Position numbers and translations under genes: made by a program
Part shown: positions 40,027-49,937 of the stretch, piece after piece
How positions within the stretch are numbered: the first letter of the stretch is position 1
Layout: each line of letters opens with the position of its first letter
From: an uncultured Erythrobacter sp.
GTDB taxonomy: Bacteria; Pseudomonadota; Alphaproteobacteria; Sphingomonadales; Sphingomonadaceae
Length of the DNA stretch: 64,000 nucleotides
Direction of reading: 5' to 3'
Assembly (NCBI GenBank): GCA_947488325.1
Contig: CANKYZ010000002.1
Coordinates: forward strand, 372,001-436,000
Notes under the pieces: generated by a model
Database searches by the model: none
Seen by the model: the letters and a program-made list of their open reading frames with translations, nothing else
Told to the model about the DNA's origin: nothing

Positions 40027-40839
40027 ATGACCCGCAGAGCCGATCCTCGCACCGTCCGCCTACCCGTTCCTATTGGCGAAGTCCCCGCCTTCACCCCCGT
40101 CCCGCGCAAATGCCCGCGTCATGACGGTTGGACACCCTTGCGCCAGCAGACCTTTATCGAAGCGCTGGCCGATACCGATTCGATCGCCGCTGCCTGCAAA
40201 GCGGTCAATATGAGCCAGCGCGGAGCATACTTTCTGCGCCGCCAACCCGGAGCCGACAGTTTTCGCGCCGCTTGGAGCGCCGCTCTCGACCTTGGCGTCC
40301 AGCGGATCGAAGACGTTGCGATGGACCGCGCGCTGAACGGCGTGGATGAACCGCTCTATTCATACGGAAAGCTGGTCGGCACGCGTAAACGCTACAATGA
40401 CCGCTTGCTGATGTTCATGCTGAGAAACCGCGCGCCCGATCGCTTTGCCGAAGGACGACCCAAGGCCCTGAACGCCGTCGGCAAAATGGAAGAAGAACGC
40501 TTGCGCAAAAAATGGCGAGCCGAATGGGACGCCGAGCGCGCCAACGTCTCGCCAGAGAATGTGCGCGCCAGCATCGACGCAAAGGTGACCGCGATCCGGC
40601 GAGAGGTCGCGGCGCAGCGGGAGCGGGAATGGGAGGCGCTGTCGGAGGAAACGCGCGAGGCTTGGGAGCGGTTTGAGCGGTTGAAGGCTCGGGATTTAGA
40701 GCATGCCGGGTTATTGGAAAGCGCTGATCGGTCCGCGATCAGCGGACCGCAAGCCCGACCGGGCGCCCGGACCACGGCCTCCGAGCCGGGGGAGGATATC
40801 GCGAGCGCGGACGCGCTTGCGGAAAACAAACAAGCTTAA
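40027..40839 (+). CDS. Helix-turn-helix protein with charged helical C-terminus
   Basis: This 270-residue protein has an N-terminal helical DNA-binding-like region: WTPLRQQTFIEALADTDSIAAACKAVNMSQRGAYFLRR reads as an HTH of the kind found in phage terminase small subunits and Helix-turn-helix_Psq-like families. A long charged helix (about 150-225) full of Glu, Arg and Trp follows, then a disordered tail. No enzymatic motif is seen and no terminase large subunit or phage gene is near, so it is probably a chromosomal regulator. Function unknown. Confidence 0.65.
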   Translation: MTRRADPRTVRLPVPIGEVPAFTPVPRKCPRHDGWTPLRQQTFIEALADTDSIAAACKAVNMSQRGAYFLRRQPGADSFRAAWSAALDLGVQRIEDVAMDRALNGVDEPLYSYGKLVGTRKRYNDRLLMFMLRNRAPDRFAEGRPKALNAVGKMEEERLRKKWRAEWDAERANVSPENVRASIDAKVTAIRREVAAQREREWEALSEETREAWERFERLKARDLEHAGLLESADRSAISGPQARPGARTTASEPGEDIASADALAENKQA

Positions 40840-41232
40840 AACAAACAGGCCCATAGCCAGACCAACCCCGGTCCATATAGCGCCGCGTCGATCAGCCACG
40901 CCTCCAAGCCCAACCAAACGGTCGATCCTCTTCGCTTTTCCTTCTCGCAAGGTTGGTCCAATGGCCTCGCCTCTTTGTTTCAAGAGGCTGGACCGGGCCG
41001 AAAAGCCGGGTGTTAAGAACTCCGCACGTACGTCAGAGCGCCGCCACCTTTAGGCGGAGCCCTGGACATGCGTGACAGCCACCCGGCCGAAACTGGGCCG
41101 TTAGCTGACTGTCCGGCCTTGTATCTAAAGGCTTCAAAAGCAAGTTTTCAGTATGAACCCAAAACCCGTTGAAAGCTCCTTGAACCTGAATGACTATTTT
41201 CCTTGCTTATCGATCGTCGCGTACAGAATTGT
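40840..41232. other. Structured convergent intergenic region
   Basis: These 393 bp lie between the ends of two convergent genes. Several inverted repeats are visible: GACCAACC near 40860 against GGTTGGTC near 40951, GCCTCTT-N6-AAGAGGC near 40970-40989, and GC-rich palindromes around 41080-41120. It could encode a small RNA, on either strand, but it does not match the conserved cores I know for SRP RNA, RNase P RNA, tmRNA or riboswitches. Confidence 0.35.
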
Positions 41233-42048
41233 TTAGCCCCATTGCGCGGGATCGAGCGCCAGTAGCTCTGACAGCTGCGAATAAAGCGCCGGCTCCTCGC
41301 GGCGCAAAGACTGAGGCTTTTCAAAGAAGGTGACGATTGCTTCGGCAAAGAACTCTTCATGACCGGTGGCACCATAGGGGTCGATCAAGGTTTTGCGTGC
41401 GCTCTCAGCCCTTTCCACGTGCTCAGTAAACGCGTCCAACATGGCCCTTTCCCAACCAGCATATGCCTGCCCTTTGCGAAGAATTGGGATGCCGTCCGTA
41501 TGACCAGTTAAACTGTCCAATTGGTGAGCGAATTCGTGGATGACGACGTTATGACCATCTTCGTCGTTTAGACCGCCCTGCAGCGCATGGGCCCATGACA
41601 AAACGACAGGCCCACGGGCCCAGCTTTCGCCAAGCGTCATGTGCTTGTTCTCATGGACGACATAGCCGTCATGGCTGTTGCGGTGAGTGTGAAAAGCCGA
41701 GGGGTAGATCAGCACATTCTTGAGCGTATCATACCAAGCCGGGCTGTTGACGACCAATAGGCAAGCTTGTGCGGCGATGGAAAGTTTCATGTCCTCGCTA
41801 ACCTCAAGGCCATCATTCCCATGAAAGGTGATCTGGTCGAGGAAGATATTCATCTTCCCCTCCAATTTAGGCCGCAATGATGCTGGCAACCGACGTACAA
41901 TTGGCACAAGTTCCGCGACCACCTCGCGCTGCATTGAAGTGAGCGGTGTCGCCAGTAGCCGAGCCCGTTTTTGCCGCCGCGTTCTGCGGCGATACCAAAG
42001 CGCTGCCACAATGAGTACGACAACAAGAGCGACGAGCGATAAGGTCAT
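41233..42048 (-). CDS. MtfA-like zinc peptidase (M90 family)
   Basis: This 271-residue protein starts with one membrane helix (about 3-19) and a basic stretch, then the MtfA domain. Zinc-site motif VVIHEFAHQLD is near residue 165, with TGHTDGIPIL after it and EFFAEAIVTFFEKP near 232 giving the third ligand. In E. coli MtfA regulates glucose uptake through Mlc; that partner cannot be assumed here. The membrane anchor is common outside enterobacteria. It ends at the structured gap 40840-41232. Confidence 0.9.
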   Translation of the reverse strand: MTLSLVALVVVLIVAALWYRRRTRRQKRARLLATPLTSMQREVVAELVPIVRRLPASLRPKLEGKMNIFLDQITFHGNDGLEVSEDMKLSIAAQACLLVVNSPAWYDTLKNVLIYPSAFHTHRNSHDGYVVHENKHMTLGESWARGPVVLSWAHALQGGLNDEDGHNVVIHEFAHQLDSLTGHTDGIPILRKGQAYAGWERAMLDAFTEHVERAESARKTLIDPYGATGHEEFFAEAIVTFFEKPQSLRREEPALYSQLSELLALDPAQWG

Positions 42049-42200
42049 ATAGTGGAGATAGTGTCGGTCGCACCAGTTTGGTAGATAGCGGGATAGCTAC
42101 CAGCGGTTGTTTGCTTCACTAAGTCGGAAAGTCAGCAGTGCGGAACAAAACTGCCATTCGGCATACACCGACTACATCCTCAAGGTTAATCAGGACACTT

Positions 42201-43121
42201 TCATGTCTGCGAGAGCGCAAAGTCTAAGGCTGAGCACACGGCGGTAACTTGGGCATCGTTGCATATTTGCGACGTGGCGTTGGCGCTGTCCGGATAAACC
42301 TCGGTGGTCGTTGTAAATCGCGCGCCGGTTACAGAACTGCACATAGCGTATTTTGCTTGGGGATATTGGATCACTCCATTTGCAACGACGGGTGAGCCGA
42401 TGATCTTTCCATCCTCGTCAGCCGGCGCAATGTGAGTAACCTTTTCGACCCCCGCTATAATTGCCTGTTGGAAACTGGACTGCGGATTATCACTGTCGTC
42501 GACGAGGTAGAAGCCATCGGGAATGGTGCCAGGCATGAATTTTTCGCCGTCGCGCGCTGCCAAAGCGGGCCGAAACTCGCTTTCATCGCTATCGGTTGTT
42601 TCGTGCAGATCGATATGCATCAGGAACGGGCCGGGCTGCGCAGCGACAAGCTTCATCAGGGCCGCGCACTCGGATGCTCGGCTATCAGGGTAAAAACTGC
42701 GGTTGGGATCGATGGCGTTGTAGTTCCAACGGTTGATCCGTTCATATGCCCACGGGCTGATGCACGGGGCAACCAACAGGTTTATCCTATCAAAATATTC
42801 TGCCGCGTGGGTCTCAAGAAATTGAAGAGCTCCCATTACTCCACTCGTTTCGTATCCATGGACACCGCCAGTTACGAGCGCGGTTGGCAAGCTTAGGTCC
42901 GGGCGCTCATTACGCAGAGCGAACAGGTCATAGTGTTCGCCAGCGTATTCAAGTTGACCATAGGTGAGAGTTTCGAAGCGGCCAGCTAACGCCTCAATGC
43001 GCGGAACCACATCGTTCCGATAATAGCGTTGCCTAGACTGACCTGTTCGCCATTGTATAAGTTCGGCGTCGCCCCACGGACTACTGGGCGTGCCGATTGG
43101 GTAAAATGGGATACTTGTCAT
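42201..43121 (-). CDS. M14-family zinc carboxypeptidase-like protein
   Basis: This 306-residue protein belongs to the M14 deacylase/carboxypeptidase clan, probably cytosolic because no signal peptide is present. The zinc ligands can be assigned to VTGGVHGYETSG (His and Glu) and HIDLHETTDSDESEF (third His). The order with NRWNYNAIDPNRSF between them is typical of M14 proteins related to succinylglutamate desuccinylase. The substrate is not evident. It stands alone, 152 bp from the MtfA-like gene. Confidence 0.85.
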   Translation of the reverse strand: MTSIPFYPIGTPSSPWGDAELIQWRTGQSRQRYYRNDVVPRIEALAGRFETLTYGQLEYAGEHYDLFALRNERPDLSLPTALVTGGVHGYETSGVMGALQFLETHAAEYFDRINLLVAPCISPWAYERINRWNYNAIDPNRSFYPDSRASECAALMKLVAAQPGPFLMHIDLHETTDSDESEFRPALAARDGEKFMPGTIPDGFYLVDDSDNPQSSFQQAIIAGVEKVTHIAPADEDGKIIGSPVVANGVIQYPQAKYAMCSSVTGARFTTTTEVYPDSANATSQICNDAQVTAVCSALDFALSQT

Positions 43122-43293
43122 TTGGCTCTCGCAGCTGGGTTTAAGGGCAAAACGCTGTTGGCACGATCCTGATCTTAGGCCGCTTTGGAATGGTCACCAG
43201 ACCAGCAAGAAGGCGGTGCCCCATTGTGAGAATGCGTTCAACTTAACCGTTGCGGATTGTGAAGGGAATAGCTGTTCTTGGGCCGAATCCCGC

Positions 43294-45111
43294 CTACTCC
43301 TCACCCATCCGCAGAGCAGCAATAAACGCCTCTTGTGGAATACTTACATTCCCATATTCGCGCATCTTCGCTTTGCCCTTCTTTTGCTTCTCCAGCAGCT
43401 TCTTTTTCCTAGAAATATCGCCGCCGTAACATTTGGCGGTCACATCTTTGCGCATCGCGGCAATCGTCTCGCGGGCGATGATTTTGCCGCCGATGGCGGC
43501 TTGGACGGGGATTTTGAACAGGTGGCGGGGGATCAGGTCTTTTAGGCGCTCGCACATGCCGCGCCCGCGTTCTTCGGCGACGCCAGCATGGACAATCAGC
43601 GACAGGGCATCGACGGCTTCGGCATTCACCAGAATGTTCATTTTGACCAAGTCGCCTTCGCGCAGGCCAATCTGTTCGTAGTCAAAGCTGGCATAGCCTC
43701 GCGAAATTGACTTCAAGCGGTCGTAAAAGTCAAAAACCACTTCATTCAGCGGCAATTCGTAGGTTATCTGCGCGCGGCCGCCGACATAGGTCAGATCGGT
43801 TTGCACGCCGCGCCGGTCTTGGCACAGTTTCAGGATCGCGCCGAGATATTCGTCGGGTGTGTAAATCACCGCTTTGATCCACGGTTCCTCGATCATCTCG
43901 ATCCGGTTTACATCGGGCCAGTCCGCCGGATTGTGGAGCAAGATTTCCTTGGCGTCCTCAGTCTTCGATTTCGACAGTTGGAGCCGGTACACCACCGATG
44001 GTGCAGTGGTGATCAGGTCGAGGTCATATTCGCGGCTGAGCCGTTCTTGGATAATCTCCAAATGCAGCAAGCCCAGAAAGCCCGCGCGGAAGCCAAAGCC
44101 CAATGCAGCCGAGCTTTCCATCTCAAAGCTGAAACTCGCATCATTCAACCGCAGCTTGGCGATGCTTTCGCGCAATTTCTCAAAGTCAGCGGCGTCGACC
44201 GGGAACAACCCGCAGAACACCACTGGCTGCACTTCTTTATAGCCGGCAAGCGCTTCGACCGCCCCGCCCTTCACTGTAGTGATCGTGTCACCGACGCGGG
44301 CCTGTTCGACCTCTTTGATTTGCGCGGTGATGAAGCCAATCTCGCCGGGGCCAAGCTCTTGCAGATCGGTGCGCTTGGGGGTGAAGCAGCCGACGCGGTC
44401 GATCAGGTGCTGGGTGCCGCCCTGCATGAATTTGATGTTGAGGCCTTTGGTGAGCGCGCCTTCGATCACGCGAACCAGGATGACGACGCCGAGATAGGGG
44501 TCGTACCAGCTATCGATCAGGCTGGCTTTAAGCGGTTTGTCGCGTTCGCCCTGGGGCGGCGGGATTTTCGCGACGACAGCTTCGAGCACATCTTCGATCC
44601 CGATCCCGCTTTTGGCGCTGGAGAGCACGGCTTCGGATGCGTCGAGGCCGATGACCTCTTCGATCTCTTCGCGCACACGCTCTGGTTCGGCGGCGGGCAG
44701 GTCGATCTTGTTGATGACGGGCACGATCTCGTGGTCATGCTCAATCGATTGGTAGACATTGGCGAGCGTCTGCGCCTCAACTCCTTGCGCGGCATCGACG
44801 ACCAGCAAAGCGCCTTCGCATGCGGCGAGGCTACGGCTGACTTCATAAGCGAAATCAACGTGGCCGGGAGTGTCCATCAGGTTGAGCTGATAGGTCTCGC
44901 CATCTTTGGCTGTGTAGTTCAGGCGCACGGTCTGGGCCTTGATGGTGATGCCGCGCTCTTTTTCGATGTCCATATTATCAAGCACTTGTTCGGACATTTC
45001 GCGCGCGGTCAGACCGCCAGTGAACTGGATGAGGCGGTCAGCAAGGGTGCTCTTACCATGATCGATATGAGCGATTATGCTGAAATTGCGGATTCTGGAG
45101 AGGTCAGTCAT
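43294..45111 (-). CDS. lepA: Elongation factor 4 (back-translocase)
   Basis: LepA is a ribosome-associated GTPase. The start is ATG 45111 (605 aa), where the conserved [22 protein letters not shown] begins; a 19-codon extension to 45168 is not family-like. G1 (AHIDHGKST), G2/G3 (DTPGHVDF) and G4 (NKIDLP) are intact. The unique C-terminal domain is present with [21 protein letters not shown]. The two GGDEF/EAL genes follow upstream on the same strand. Confidence 0.97.
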   Translation of the reverse strand: MTDLSRIRNFSIIAHIDHGKSTLADRLIQFTGGLTAREMSEQVLDNMDIEKERGITIKAQTVRLNYTAKDGETYQLNLMDTPGHVDFAYEVSRSLAACEGALLVVDAAQGVEAQTLANVYQSIEHDHEIVPVINKIDLPAAEPERVREEIEEVIGLDASEAVLSSAKSGIGIEDVLEAVVAKIPPPQGERDKPLKASLIDSWYDPYLGVVILVRVIEGALTKGLNIKFMQGGTQHLIDRVGCFTPKRTDLQELGPGEIGFITAQIKEVEQARVGDTITTVKGGAVEALAGYKEVQPVVFCGLFPVDAADFEKLRESIAKLRLNDASFSFEMESSAALGFGFRAGFLGLLHLEIIQERLSREYDLDLITTAPSVVYRLQLSKSKTEDAKEILLHNPADWPDVNRIEMIEEPWIKAVIYTPDEYLGAILKLCQDRRGVQTDLTYVGGRAQITYELPLNEVVFDFYDRLKSISRGYASFDYEQIGLREGDLVKMNILVNAEAVDALSLIVHAGVAEERGRGMCERLKDLIPRHLFKIPVQAAIGGKIIARETIAAMRKDVTAKCYGGDISRKKKLLEKQKKGKAKMREYGNVSIPQEAFIAALRMGEE

Positions 45112-45189
45112 TTCGACTGCGCGTTTAGCGGGCCGGTGCCCCTGTGTCATTCTCGAAAATCGCATCACTCAAATGAGTATGCAGATTGG

Positions 45190-47388
45190 TTATGCCGCTT
45201 CGTATTTTGGAGGCACGGCGTATCCAAATTGTGGTGCGATTACGCCGCCTTGGCCCAGCAATCCGCCCTCCATTCCCTTGTAATCACCCTGCGATAGGGC
45301 GGCCAATGGAGCTCCTGCTGCAGAGAGCGCATAAGGGCTCACCCGATTGCGAGTGCATAAACCGCCTGAACCATCATCTACGAGTGATTGTTCGAATTCG
45401 AGGCCCTGAGTGTCACTATTGGTGCGGATCACAGTTGCTACCGCAAGCTGTCCTCCGCCGAGATCGACTACGAATTGCGTTCCGTTGGGCACATCGTTCA
45501 GCCCTTGGATCAGCGCACCGGTTTTGGATAGATTGCGCAAGGTAACTTCGTAAGAATGGTCGTCATGAATGACCTGAATTTTGCGGAACACTGTTCGGCG
45601 CTTGGCACGCTTCAAACGATCACCGCTAGGAGCAATTTTCCAAGTATCACCAATCAGTTCGGTCTCTACTGTTTCGCGGCCAACGGGATCGGAATAGATC
45701 GGGCCTTGCATGCATTTAACGCCGCATTGTTTCAACCGGCCGAACAGTTCGGTTGTCTCAATACCGTTGGCAATAGTATCCATTTCTAAAGCGCCGGCGA
45801 GCGCGACTATCGCCCTTATCAGACCAAGGTCTTTGCTATCATGCGTTTCCGCCTCGGAAACGAGCGCTTCATCGATCTTGATCGAATTGAACGGTGCACG
45901 GCGCAGATAGGCAAGCGACGAATAACCGCTTCCAAATTCATCGAGTGTCAACCGAACACCAAGCTTGAACAGTTGCGCAAGCGCGCGATCAACCGCGTTC
46001 GTATCACCAAAAAACACCGCTTCGCTAATTTCTAGCTCGAGCTGCTGTGCAGAAATTTCTGCTTCGGAAAGAGCATCCGACACCGCATCGACAAAACTGT
46101 CAGCAGCAAACAGAGCAACTGGGACATTCACTGCCACGCGCACTGTGTCTGGCCATTCGGCAGCATGCTTGCATGCTTGACGGATGGCCCACGTGCCAAC
46201 TTCGATAACTTGGCTTGACCCTTCCAGAATTGAAGCAAATTCTTCTTCATCGATTTCACCGCGCTGATCGTGCATCCAGCAAATATGGGCTTCGAGAGCC
46301 CGCACAGCTTCGTTATCCGCACTAACCATCGGTTCGTATTTCAGGAACAATTGCTGGTCGCGCACAGCCGCGCCGAGATCTTCCTCCAGGCGGCGACGGA
46401 ACAAGGCTTCGTTTTCCAGTTCGCCTGAAAAAAACCGATATTGACCGCGCCCGGCATTCTTGGCGGCATACAAAGCAAGATCAGCAGAACGCACAACCTC
46501 ATCCGCGCTCACACCGTCATGCGGTGCAATAGCAATACCGATCGAAGCGCCAATTACGCAGCGTCCCTCTTCCAACGAATAGGGTTGCTTGAGCATCGTG
46601 ATGATCTTCATCGCGATTTCGCCCAACTCACCACGATCATCCATATCATGGATCATCACTTGGAATTCATCACCCCCCAGTCGCCCAATTTCGCACTCAA
46701 CTTCGATTGAACGCCTGAGGCGGTCGGAAACTTGCTTTAGAAGCTCATCACCAGCAGCATGACCGAGCGTGTCGTTCACATGCTTAAACTTATCGAGATC
46801 GAGCATCATGACCGCGCAATTGCGTTTCGCCGCTTTAAATGCAGTAAGCGTCGTCTCAATCAAATGTTTCATCCGGTGGCGGTTCGACAGGCCGGTAAGC
46901 GAATCGTACTTCGCCAGACGCTCTGTCTCTGCTTCACGGAAATATTCATCCGTAATATCCGCACCGGTTCCGCGGAAACCAGTGAAGGTGCCCCCGTTAA
47001 ATGCTGGCTGGCCAGAGAGGCGCAGGATTGTTCCCGCTGAACCGGCTTCCCGGTCCTTTTCAGCCATCACCGCCATTCCTGAAAAGGCTTTGTGCGTGCA
47101 CAACGTTAATAATAACGATTTGGTTCGCCCGCTATTATCAGCTGGGGCAAAAACACTGGAAAGTGGCTGGCCCAAGACGTCTGACAGTGGCACGCCTATG
47201 CGATCCGCAATTGCGGAACTGAGATAGGTAAGCTTTCCATCCTGATCACTTGCCCAAAACCAGCCAAGGCCGGACTGTTCAAGCTCATCAAGCATTGCAA
47301 GTTTTTCACCATCGGACAAAGCGCTTGTCGCTTTGCTCGATTTCGAAACGCTTTTTGACAAGAAACCCTTCAGGGCCACCCACGCCAT
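45190..47388 (-). CDS. PAS-GGDEF-EAL-PilZ protein with degenerate EAL domain
   Basis: This 732-residue protein has PAS (about 20-135), GGDEF with an intact RLGGDEFQ site (near 242), EAL, and a C-terminal PilZ domain with RRTVFRK and RNLSKTGA. The EAL region looks inactive: the EAL signature reads LEAHICW, the DDFGTGYSS loop is DEFGSGYSS, and the V-A-E-G-V-E-T motif reads IANGIETT. It is therefore probably a cyclase or a c-di-GMP-sensing protein rather than a phosphodiesterase. The 725-residue paralogue upstream has intact motifs, so the pair likely arose by duplication. Confidence 0.9.
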   Translation of the reverse strand: MAWVALKGFLSKSVSKSSKATSALSDGEKLAMLDELEQSGLGWFWASDQDGKLTYLSSAIADRIGVPLSDVLGQPLSSVFAPADNSGRTKSLLLTLCTHKAFSGMAVMAEKDREAGSAGTILRLSGQPAFNGGTFTGFRGTGADITDEYFREAETERLAKYDSLTGLSNRHRMKHLIETTLTAFKAAKRNCAVMMLDLDKFKHVNDTLGHAAGDELLKQVSDRLRRSIEVECEIGRLGGDEFQVMIHDMDDRGELGEIAMKIITMLKQPYSLEEGRCVIGASIGIAIAPHDGVSADEVVRSADLALYAAKNAGRGQYRFFSGELENEALFRRRLEEDLGAAVRDQQLFLKYEPMVSADNEAVRALEAHICWMHDQRGEIDEEEFASILEGSSQVIEVGTWAIRQACKHAAEWPDTVRVAVNVPVALFAADSFVDAVSDALSEAEISAQQLELEISEAVFFGDTNAVDRALAQLFKLGVRLTLDEFGSGYSSLAYLRRAPFNSIKIDEALVSEAETHDSKDLGLIRAIVALAGALEMDTIANGIETTELFGRLKQCGVKCMQGPIYSDPVGRETVETELIGDTWKIAPSGDRLKRAKRRTVFRKIQVIHDDHSYEVTLRNLSKTGALIQGLNDVPNGTQFVVDLGGGQLAVATVIRTNSDTQGLEFEQSLVDDGSGGLCTRNRVSPYALSAAGAPLAALSQGDYKGMEGGLLGQGGVIAPQFGYAVPPKYEAA

Positions 47389-47542
47389 CCTTTTCGCAAG
47401 AGCGAATTCACAACCAAACCTTGGGACGCTTATCGTCCTTCACTAGATATAAACTCGGTTGGTTATTTTTTGGCTAAGATGGGAAGTTAATGTGTAAAAA
47501 TTCCTGACGCTTGGCAAAAAACACCATCGTCCAAACAGCCTT

Positions 47543-49720
47543 TCAAGATTTGCTGATTTCGACCTCAACAAAGCTTTTTGTGCTGGAATTCATCACACCT
47601 GTAATAGCTGCGACGGTATCATCGTTGAGAGCACGCAGAGGTCGGCCAGCAGCCTCGATTTGATAGGGCGAAACACGGTGGCGTGTGCACAACCCGTCAG
47701 CGCCATCACTGATCAGCGCGGTCTCAAATTCAACACCTTGGCTAAAGCCTTCGGATCGCCGGACACAAGCAACCGCTAACTGCCCACCACCCAAATCAAT
47801 CACGACCTCCGTGCCCACTGGCACATCAAGCAATCCTTCGACTTTGGCACCAGTCTTAGAAAGGTTGCGAAGGAATACATTATACCGATCATTGCCGTGG
47901 ATGAGACCGATTTTGCGGAATTCCGTGCGTCGTTCAGAACGGTACTTTTCCGGACCACGCGGAATAAATTCCAGATCGCCAGTTTTCAAGCGTTCGACGA
48001 TCTCATCCGAAGGAATTGCACGGGAAAACAACATGCCTTGCAGGTGGGTCACACCTTCGTCAGTCACAGCCTTCAGTTCGTCCTTAGTCTCCACGCCTTC
48101 AGCAACTGTTTCCATTCCCAAAGCGCGGGCCAAACTAACGATGGCGGCGATGATCGCGTCGTTTTTGTTATCGTCAGCAGTGCAGCCGCGGACAAAACTC
48201 TGATCGATCTTGATTTTGTCGAACGGTGCTTCGCGCAAATAGCTGAGTGAAGAATAGCCGGTTCCAAAATCATCAAGCGACAAACGCACGCCTAAGCGCT
48301 TAAGGTCATCGAACAAACGCAGTGCGCGTTCCATGTCACCAACGAATACGCTTTCAGTAATTTCCAGTTCGACACGCGACGGCTCAATCCCGCTCGATTT
48401 TAGCGCACGCTTCACAATTTCGACGAAATCGTCGGAGGCAAATTGAACAGCCGAAACATTGACGGCGGCGCGAATATCGCCAGGCCAAGTCTGAACGGTC
48501 TCACAAACCTTGTTGAGCGCCCATTCGCCCAACTCGCGGATAATTCCAACTTCTTCGGCAACCGGAATGAAGTCAGCGGGCGAGATCATTCCGCGATCTG
48601 TGTGATTCCAACGCATTAATGCTTCAACACACCCGACCTTATGAGTGTCGACATCGACAATCGGCTGGTAATGCATCTCGAGTCCATTACGAGAGATAGC
48701 ATCGCGCAAGTCTGCTTCGATCTGGTGCCGGTAGCTTGCCTTGTCGCGCAGATCGCTTGAATAAAAACGGAACTGGCCGCGCCCTCCGCCTTTTGCTGAA
48801 TACAATGCGAGGTCTGCGGCTTTGATCAGTTCTTCTTCTTCGATGCCATCAAACGGTGCGATCGCAATTCCGACCGAACAACCGATTACGGCGCGCATTC
48901 CGTTAATCGTATAGGGTTGGGAGACCATCTGGATGATCCGCATACCCAAATCACCGAGTACGCCACGATCATCCTCATCTTGCATGATGACTTGGAATTC
49001 GTCCCCGCCTATGCGCCCAATTTCGACGTTGTCGCCAAGCACGCGCTGCAATCGGCTGGCAACTTGTTTCAGCAACTCATCGCCCGCTGGATGGCCCATA
49101 GTATCATTGACTTGCTTAAACCGATCGAGGTCGATCAGCAGGATTGCGCAGGATCGTTTAGACGCCTTAAACGCAGTTAACGTCGCGCCTAGTTGATGTG
49201 ACATACGGTGACGGTTCGATAGGCCCGTTAGCGAGTCATAACGTGATAGTTTTTCCGCATCACGCTTACTTTCGAATGTATCGGAAACATCGCGAGCGAT
49301 CCCATGATATCCAGCAAAATTACCAGCATCATCGGATTGCGGCACCGCGGCGATTTCCCACCAAGATTGGCCCTCGCCCATATCGAGTTTGACCGTCACA
49401 GGCTTGATGGAATTGCGTGCGGCCAATTGAAATTTTAGAGGTCGTTCGTGTCCACGATCCTCAGCATTTTCGACCGGTCGGAATACCTCAGTGATAGATT
49501 TGCCGATAATCTCATCAACCGGCTTTCCAACACGCTGTGCCGCCGGTTGTGAAATGTATGCAATGTTGCTTTCAGCGTCACTGGCCCAGAACCAACCAAG
49601 GTCAGACTTCTCAAGGCTCTCTAGCAACAAAGCACGACTGGTGTGATCGAAGGATCGTACTGATCCACTCGATCTGGAGTCGCTCGCTCCGTTTGTCAGC
49701 CTTGATAGCAATCCAGCCAA
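47543..49720 (-). CDS. PAS-GGDEF-EAL-PilZ c-di-GMP turnover protein
   Basis: This 725-residue bifunctional-type signalling protein has PAS (about 30-145), GGDEF (IGRIGGDEFQ near 240), an EAL domain with intact CVEALMRWNH, DDFGTGYSSLSYL and VAEGVET motifs, and a C-terminal PilZ domain with RRTEFRK and RNLSKTGA. It can make, degrade and bind c-di-GMP. It is the intact member of a tandem pair, separated by 154 bp from its degenerate paralogue, and shares the same SDGADGLCTRHRVSPY-like tail. Confidence 0.93.
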   Translation of the reverse strand: MAGLLSRLTNGASDSRSSGSVRSFDHTSRALLLESLEKSDLGWFWASDAESNIAYISQPAAQRVGKPVDEIIGKSITEVFRPVENAEDRGHERPLKFQLAARNSIKPVTVKLDMGEGQSWWEIAAVPQSDDAGNFAGYHGIARDVSDTFESKRDAEKLSRYDSLTGLSNRHRMSHQLGATLTAFKASKRSCAILLIDLDRFKQVNDTMGHPAGDELLKQVASRLQRVLGDNVEIGRIGGDEFQVIMQDEDDRGVLGDLGMRIIQMVSQPYTINGMRAVIGCSVGIAIAPFDGIEEEELIKAADLALYSAKGGGRGQFRFYSSDLRDKASYRHQIEADLRDAISRNGLEMHYQPIVDVDTHKVGCVEALMRWNHTDRGMISPADFIPVAEEVGIIRELGEWALNKVCETVQTWPGDIRAAVNVSAVQFASDDFVEIVKRALKSSGIEPSRVELEITESVFVGDMERALRLFDDLKRLGVRLSLDDFGTGYSSLSYLREAPFDKIKIDQSFVRGCTADDNKNDAIIAAIVSLARALGMETVAEGVETKDELKAVTDEGVTHLQGMLFSRAIPSDEIVERLKTGDLEFIPRGPEKYRSERRTEFRKIGLIHGNDRYNVFLRNLSKTGAKVEGLLDVPVGTEVVIDLGGGQLAVACVRRSEGFSQGVEFETALISDGADGLCTRHRVSPYQIEAAGRPLRALNDDTVAAITGVMNSSTKSFVEVEISKS

Positions 49721-49937
49721 TGGCTAATTCCCCGTTGCAGAAATATTTACCAACCGCCTTAGCTATCAAAGGGTGAAAAATTGGATAACTTCCAATGATC
49801 GCTCGCCCAAACGCTGCGATCAATTGGGAACATCCTGCAATAGAGACGCATCCCTTGTCAGGCAGCGCATTGCAGGGCATCTATCCACTTGTTCGCTGCG
49901 CAAAGAACGCTCGACTATCGCATTGGAGAGATTTGAG

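Noticed and set aside
40027..40839. Phage terminase small subunit as identity of the HTH protein
   Set aside because: Only the HTH resemblance supports it; no terminase large subunit, portal or other phage gene is in the region.
40711..40983. Minus-strand 90-codon frame with one hydrophobic stretch
   Set aside because: It overlaps the end of the HTH gene on the other strand, has no ribosome site that I trust and no family resemblance.
43801..45297. Long plus-strand open frame (498 codons) opposite lepA
   Set aside because: It is fully antisense to the intact lepA gene and has no family-like sequence; the openness follows from lepA codon use.
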